This document shows, piece after piece, positions 57,707-64,000 of a stretch of 64,000 nt of DNA. A model generated the notes under the pieces. That model did no database searches and had not been told where the DNA came from. It saw only the letters and a list, made by a program, of their open reading frames with translations. Made by a program: the position numbers and the translations under genes. Source of the DNA: Argopecten irradians. Its lineage: Eukaryota > Mollusca > Bivalvia > Pectinida > Pectinidae. The stretch's first letter is position 1, and every line of letters starts with the position of its first letter. The stretch is taken from positions 26,129,695 to 26,193,694 of the forward strand of contig NC_091143.1 of assembly GCF_041381155.1 (NCBI RefSeq), written 5' to 3'.

Positions 57707-58790
57707 GGGGCGTAGGAAGCGGGGGGGGGGGGGGGCAGAGGGGGCCCCCCCTCCGTTCCCCTGGACGGGGGGCAAACATGTCTGGCCCATTTTCGCCTAC
57801 TGAAATTTTCTAAAAATGCTTATTTGAAAGAAAAAAGGGTTCTCCTGTACATTTTTCGTACTTCATTCTAGAAAATTTTCCGCTGCGCATTTCATAAAAC
57901 GTTCAAGCACATAATGTCAAACCTTAAATAGTGAAAATTCAATACACACGAACTAGACTTAAATGTTCATCAAGGGATTCTATGTACTATTTAAAAAAAT
58001 GTCTCTTAAAAGACCAATTTGTTTATATGTCTTAGCGAGACAATTAATTCATTTTTTATGTTACACAACAATGTGCCGATGGTGTGAAGCCGGTATATTC
58101 AGATCGAGTAGGGTTGCATAATGTTATGGCGACACAATTATCATTTCTAAATGCAGGTAGCTTTAAATCGAAAATTACCATGTTAAAAACGCTTTATGAT
58201 TATTAAAATACCTCGTAAAACTCATCTCAGCCATTTTAAATCGTAATTTTTTTCCCGGGGAAGACCCCCGGACCCCCCTTACACCAAATTCTCGCGCCTT
58301 TGAGCGGTCGCAAATTCATCGAAATGCATCGTAAAAACTCATCTAAGCCATTCTAAATCGTAATTTTTTTCCGTGGGAGACCCCCGGACCCCTCAAACAC
58401 CAAAATATCGCGCTTTTGGGCGCTCGCAAATTCATCAAAATACATTGTAAAACTCATCTCAGCCATTCTTATTTACAATATTTTTTCCCGGAGGTCACCC
58501 TCAGACCCCTAAAACACCAAAATCTCGCCTTCGACGCTCACACGCTAATTTAGCCAATTTGCGTATGCGTTAATTTCCTTTTAGTGACCCCACTGTTTAT
58601 AAATGTGAACAAGGATTAAATTTAATGATATATGAAAAATGTACATAAAGCATATATGGTTGGGAGTTGAATGAATCTCCTCCTGTAGATGCGGCGGCTG
58701 GGGGGGGGGGGGGGTGTACAAAATATTGCGGCCCCCTCCCCCCCCCCCCCCCCCCCCCCATTACGTTTCATCTTCCTACGCCACTGAAAC
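57707..58790. mobile_element. Non-autonomous element with CAGGGGCGTAGGAAG ends and internal 120-bp tandem units, 1.08 kb
   Basis: Left CAGGGGCGTAGGAAGC, right CTTCCTACGCCACTG, inverted. Next to each end is a long G or C tract (57721-57735, 58701-58714, 58742-58759). The middle (58195-58580) has three units of the tandem repeat also at 5.9 kb and 18.9 kb. hAT elements often begin CAGTGGCG/CAGGGGCG with 8-bp target duplications; AAACAC-like sequence on both flanks is suggestive but not exact. No transposase. Confidence 0.6.
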
Positions 58791-60390
58791 ACCTGACATG
58801 TACGTCGATCTAGACCTTCATTAATATTTATACGTATAACTTGTTGTGTTTGAAATACATTTTCTGTATATATAATAGTGAGAGGGCGTCACAGATGAAA
58901 TACAAGTTACAAAAGCATATATATATATAATGCTGATATATTTCATGATGATTACTAGTAATATGTTATATGTAAAGTAGGCCTACCGCAATGGATGCAA
59001 TATTTATAATCTATTTTAGGAAGCAAGTCAATCTTCGCATTTATATACTAAATATTGTTGTACAATGTTTATTATTTAATGGTCATTACATACGTCCACC
59101 AAGATGGCTAATTTTATTATCTGTTGTCTGTTTTTGATTCTTGGTCTGGCGAACTCATGAAACGACAACGATTTTTATAGGCTTCTCGTGGTATGGCTTT
59201 GACATTGCACTGATACGTCCTTTTCCAACATGTGCTGCAGTAGTTATTAAATGATGATGCAAACTAAATTGGCTCCTTCATATTCCTTTGTAAGAGCACC
59301 GAAAGATGCTTTTTCTAACGTTAAGAATGCCTACTTGACATTGACCTTTCATGTGGGGTCAGATTAGACCTAAAAGATATATTTCTTTTAAGGTGGTAGT
59401 ATCACATTCCCCAAAATTTTCCTGTAGTTCAATATTTTTCATATTTGATTTATGAAGTAAATATGTTGTTATGCATCTTCTGTCAAAATTTCGAAGAAAT
59501 TGAACCATCTATTTTTTCTAAATAAATATTCAAATTTGCCATTTTTGAGTAGATTCTGCACATGAAAAAACAGCATTAGTCTGTACTAAATCCGCCCTGT
59601 AAATGAAAATAATTAACAAAATGTTCTACGATATATATATTGTTTAATTGACGTGATATATATCAATCCTTTTTTTAATAAAAATGCTTTACTTCTCATC
59701 ATAATTAATTTCTAGTGATCATTTTTGGAGGAAATTAGGTAAAAAAAGACGCAAGTAAATTACCCAAAACATTCTCACCAAAATGAAAATAAATCAAAAT
59801 TGTGAAGTTCAATTTTTATAGAAAAATAACAGACTAAAAAGTGACAAAGTTGCTTTTAATTAGTCAATTTTCAAGAAAATTGAACCACAATTTGTCAAGA
59901 TAGAGCATTTTTAGCACCAAAAAACCTTCATTTTTCATTGAAAAAGATGGGATTCACAATAGAGTTATCTCCCCTATTATATATACTTTTTATACATTCA
60001 CTGCAGAATTTTCTGTTACAATATAGCCTAGATGTCAATAGTTTTAGTTTTAAAATGATTAACAATGTTTAATCAATATATATTTACCATAAAATAGCAA
60101 TTTAAGATTGATAGGATTATTTGAGTTGTTATTTTTAAAACTAATAAAATAATTTATTCATAAATTCAAACTTCAGTAAAGGGGGTATTAATCAAATCGC
60201 GGTCATTCAAATGCTTGAAGAGCTTGGGGCACTGTCATAATTCAAGCGTGTGTATGAAAAAATCATGACCTGTCTCCCTTACCATGAGACTACATTCTTA
60301 ATAATCAAAAGCATTGCTAACAGCAGTAGACCTTCTTATATGACCGGTATTTAAACAAATCATGACAAATCAGAGGACTACGTAAACCCT
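58791..60390. other. Gene-less stretch; possible single end of a TTAA-type element at 59391
   Basis: TTAAGGTGGTAGTATCACATT at 59392 resembles the left end of the 7591-8475 element type, but no mirror is found. AT-rich, no exon. Confidence 0.4.
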
Positions 60391-60399
60391 CTTCCTTTG

Positions 60400-60631
60400 C
60401 CTTCGCCGGTAATTTTGATCCATTTAGCGACGACGGCTACGCGAGGGTTGTCGGTAAAAGGGAAAGCGACCAAGCTTGTTACAGCACGCCACCTGGCGAG
60501 AAAAAAAACTTTTAATGGCGGAAAGTTTCGAAACGGAGTCTTATGCGTAAAATATTTCCAAGATAATACTGATATGCGAACATTGAGAGGCAATTATACC
60601 CACACAGTGTATTAAGCCCCAAAGATACAGC
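60400..60631 (+). promoter_or_regulatory. Putative promoter / 5' UTR of the MARCH-type gene
   Basis: The CpG level rises (GACGACGGCTACGCGAGGG, CGCCACCTGGCG palindrome at about 60487). CCAAAGATACAGC leads into the start codon context CAGCATGG. No TATA box. Confidence 0.4.
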
Positions 60632-63600
60632 ATGGCTGACGTTCAGGTGAGTCTTACATATTTTCTGTTATCGGAGAAAAGGAGATATTTCATAAGTTGG
60701 CAACATGATGGGAAACGCTGAAAATCACAACTTCAGAAATCTACGTCCCTCCTAGTCGTCGGTGTGTATTGGTACTCTCTGACATGCTGGTGTAGATTAT
60801 TTCCTATCATCTATCACTTTCAATATACACGGAGATAAAATGACAGTGATAGGAATCCCTGAAATAGCAAGAATGATACAAATGATATTCCTACCTGTGG
60901 CAACAGTACAAAACACTACACCGGAGGGCTTCAAGGCAAACATAAACAACGTACAGTCCTTGAAGCCCCCACCCCATCCTCGATACTCCAGGGGTTCCGA
61001 TCACTTACGATCTCTACACCTCTGGACTATATATCATAGTGAAATTGAAGGCAGCTCAGCGGAAAACATTTGACCAATCACAGACCAGCAAAGATTTCCT
61101 TTGAAGACTACAGAGAGAGCGACGCTCAACTTCAAAGCCACACAGTCAACCACAGTGTACCTTTATACGGCTCTTTTGATGTACATCAAAGGACTAAATT
61201 ACCTGTTCTGTTCTGTTGCCTCCAGTTTTACTATGAAATAGTCCAGGGGTGTAGAGATCATAAGTAATCGGAACCACTGGGGTATGGAGGATGCCCCCAC
61301 CCACAAATAAACACTTTTTTTTATCTATTTTATCTATTCCAGCACCCGAGAATAAAAAAAATAAATAAATAAAAATAAAAAAAAAAACACTGTATATATA
61401 ACTCCCTCCGCCACGCCACTGAGCCGTATCACCTCGCCTATAATCGTCACTATTGACGGATAGAGATAAACTAAAGCGGAAGAGAAGATCGTGTACAAAG
61501 ACAATAAAAGATAACATTTTTTCTTGACACAAACGATTTGAGTTATTTGGCTTAAGCTATTGTTAAAATTAAAAATAAGGCATTGTTGGGTTTAATTACA
61601 GCTTGAAGTTGGTAGGAGGGCACCATCAACATCCACAAGACATAGTGTACAATCATCAACCACAAGAGGGAGAAGGAATTCATCTGAATTTGACAATGTG
61701 CCAAATACACTTCCAAACTTTTCACCCATCACCAGCAGGGCATCTTCCTCACCACAAACTGAAAGATACCCTTCAAGTTTTAATAGGTACAGCAGGTCTA
61801 ATCATCCATTTGTTTGTTATGTCATAGCATAACAGTCATTTTAAATCTTTTATTTAAATAAATGAGATCTATGCCTGAAATAACCTTTGTACAGGTTTCA
61901 AGAAAAATGCAATGTAGTACTGGCAGGCGACCAGTTCTCCCCGAGTACCAATTCTGCCATCATATCTGTATCTGTATGATTTCCATGCAAATTTAGTCAA
62001 TAAAGCCTTCTTCTGATAGATTTCCACAAAAGAAATGTCACAAAATTCGTCTGTGATCATACATGTACATATGTGATGGCGAGAATTGGTACCTGGCGAG
62101 AAATGGTCGCTTGCCAGTAGTGTTGTAGTGTTTTCCCAGTTGAAAAGGTAAAGGCCCCTGAAATTAATGAGTAAGAAAATCACTGCACTATTTAATAAAA
62201 GTCAGTTTATTGACTACATTTCTTTAAAAAATTAATCTAATAATATTACAGTAAAACATCTTTATAACAAACCTTTTGAGATCAATGGAATCACTTTGTT
62301 ACGTACGTGTATATGCATAGTTTGTTAAAAAACACACGTTGCAGAAATCTTATAGGATCCTTGCGTTATAACTATTTCATAGCGAGAATTCGCTGTAAGC
62401 ATGGTCCTTACATTTTTCAATGTTGGTTTTTGTCAGACATTTTGGTCCCTGAAAAACTGACTTTGTTAGGAAAATGTGATAAATAAAATTTAATAAATTA
62501 TTGAACAAACAATTGTGAATTACTTTCCACACATATGTCTATTTTCAATATTTTTTTTTTCTGTTCAATGTACCTGGCACTTCAATGGTTTCTTGGTTTA
62601 AAATACCAATTTCTTCATGAATTTGTTTCAAAACTTTTTAATTTCAGTTCCTACAGTGAGCATGATGTCTGTCGTATTTGCCATGGAGGCAATAGCTGTG
62701 AGATGTTGTTATCCCCCTGTTATTGTACAGGGTCTGTGGGTAAAATCCATCTGTCCTGTCTACAGCGATGGCTGGGCAGCTCTAACAAAACTAAATGTGA
62801 GATATGTGACTTCCAGTTTACACTGGAAAGGAAACCTAAACCATTCAAACAGGTAATTGTATATAATAAATATCTAAGATTCTCAAGGTTGTAGGGGATA
62901 ATTAAGTACATGTACTCTAAGTTTAAGTAATAAATACAAACTCTGTACTGTTCATTTGTAGTATATCCAATTTATCATTATAGAATCACATCTGTATGTA
63001 CCCATTGCAAATTTGATGACTTCTTTCCTATGTTTCTTACCTAAGTAATTTTCTTCTAGTGATAAAATAATAGAAATTAATATAGGATATGTTTGAGTTG
63101 AAGAAAATGGACAAGAGCATGCAAGTTCAATCATTAATTACTACATTTAATATCTTGAAAATCAAATTTCAGTTTTTTTTTTTTTTTTTGTTTTTTTTGT
63201 AATTCCATTTTGGTTATCTACATATCACATAAATTCAAATTCAGTATCTTTGTTGTTTTCCCCTAGTTTATAGCTAACCCTGGATCTGCCCGTGACAAGA
63301 GAAACATCTTGTGTGATATAGTATGCGTCTCCCTGCTCACTCCTCTCACCATCATCACCGCCTGGCTCTGCATGTCCAATGCTGTCCGCCTGAATCTCAG
63401 TGTATGGGAATGTGCTGGCCTCTTCTCTCTGGCCGCATGTCTCCTCATCATCTTCTTTGTCTGGACAACTGTAAGTTTATACCCCCACAGTAACACCAAT
63501 CAAAGGTGTATTCATTCAGGTCTATTATTATTTTAATTAAGAAATTATCATAGAGGGGAATCATAGGCCATTCTTTTTCAAAAATGACATATAGCTGTAA

Positions 63601-64000
63601 GAATATTGAATAATTAGCATTAATTGCCCCTAAAAACCTTAAAAATGATCGATACATTTTGTATTTTAGCCAAAGTGATTCCATGGATATTATGAAACCA
63701 AACACAAAAGTATTTATTTTTGCAATCATTATTTGGTAACTCTGTGACTTAGATTAATGCGCAAAAATTCTTAGATAAGTTCATTCAATCTGGTTTTCTA
63801 TTTATAGATTTGCTTCAGACAAAATTACAACTTATGGAAAGATTGGAGTCAGTTTAATCAGGATGTAAAGCTGACATGTCAACCTCCACCAGCTTCTCAG
63901 CAGACAGGTCAAAGGTCAAGAGTCAGGGGTCATACACAGTTGACATCTGTGGAAATCCCAATATACAGACGTCAACATCCACATGGTCAAAGGTCACTGT
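60632..64000 (+). CDS. RING-CH E3 ubiquitin ligase, MARCHF2/3-like (3' end beyond window)
   Basis: Five exons, all GT-AG and frame-consistent: 60632-60646 (MADVQ), 61602-61786, 62648-62852, 63267-63470 and 63808 to the window end. Residues 6-66 form a Ser/Thr-rich, low-complexity N-terminus. 75-120 is the RING-CH (C4HC3) finger: C75-C78, C91-C93, H101-C104, C117-C120, in CRICHGGNS, SPCYCTGSVG, SCLQRWLGSSN and CEICDFQF. 136-203 hold two membrane spans (CDIVCVSLLTPLTIITAWLC and GLFSLAACLLIIFFVW) separated by a short loop, then a cytosolic tail (WKDWSQFNQDVKL..). This order and spacing match MARCHF2/3, tail-facing endosomal/plasma-membrane ligases that transfer ubiquitin to membrane proteins and direct their sorting. 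The C-terminal PDZ-type end is outside the window. A MITE lies in intron 1. Confidence 0.88.
60975..61293. mobile_element. CATCCTCG-family MITE in intron 1 of the MARCH-type gene, exact 9-bp target duplication
   Basis: 319 bp. CCCCCACCC lies on both sides (60966-60974 and 61294-61302). The interior is in the opposite orientation to the 54.8 and 55.8 kb copies. The right arm has three or four changes, so slightly older. Confidence 0.88.

Noticed and set aside
1-64000. Bacterial or viral origin with operons
   Set aside because: Introns with GT-AG borders, SINEs, LINEs and animal gene families throughout; gene density is far too low.

Overview
This is a eukaryotic, AT-rich, intron-bearing nuclear window. 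The host genes are animal genes: a carnosine-synthase-like ATP-grasp pair, a C-type lectin, a glutaredoxin-like gene, a Mab-21-like gene and a MARCH-type E3 ligase. The repeats are numerous short inverted-repeat elements, tRNA-derived SINEs and non-LTR retrotransposons. Together these point to a lophotrochozoan, most likely a bivalve mollusc. The species is inference; no rRNA, mitochondrial or other marker gene is present.

Layout. 1-2 kb: AT-rich, with a tRNA-like repeat. 2.7-4.5 kb (minus): carnosine-synthase-like copy 1, frameshifted in its first exon. 5-19 kb: gene-poor, with tandem repeats, a TTAA-flanked element, a LINE ORF1 remnant, a 2.1-kb terminal-inverted-repeat element, a perfect 82-bp palindrome and a LINE tail. 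19.1-23.7 kb: a mosaic segmental duplication carrying the intact copy 2 (20310-22126, minus). 24-32 kb: gene-poor, with a 1-kb tandem duplication and several MITEs. 32.4-35.2 kb (plus): a four-exon secreted lectin whose reading frame closes exactly across all splice sites. 37-38.2 kb: one element nested in another. 39.2-42.7 kb: a decayed LINE. 45.7-48.1 kb (plus): promoter and two coding exons of a glutaredoxin-like gene, with two near-identical palindromic elements in its long 5' intron. 51.5-53.5 kb (minus): a broken Mab-21/cGAS-like gene. 54.8-56.8 kb: an I-group LINE 3' half with a MITE inserted in its RNase H region. 57-59 kb: MITEs and a G/C-tract-ended element. 60.6-64 kb (plus): a MARCHF2/3-like RING-CH ligase, five exons, running off the window end.

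The host genes are unrelated in function and show no sign of working as a cluster. I found no convincing new multi-gene system. The most unusual content is the dense set of small palindromic or inverted-repeat elements, many with exact target-site duplications (9, 7 or TTAA), and the way non-contiguous pieces of 2-13 kb were reassembled at 19-24 kb around a second ATP-grasp gene.
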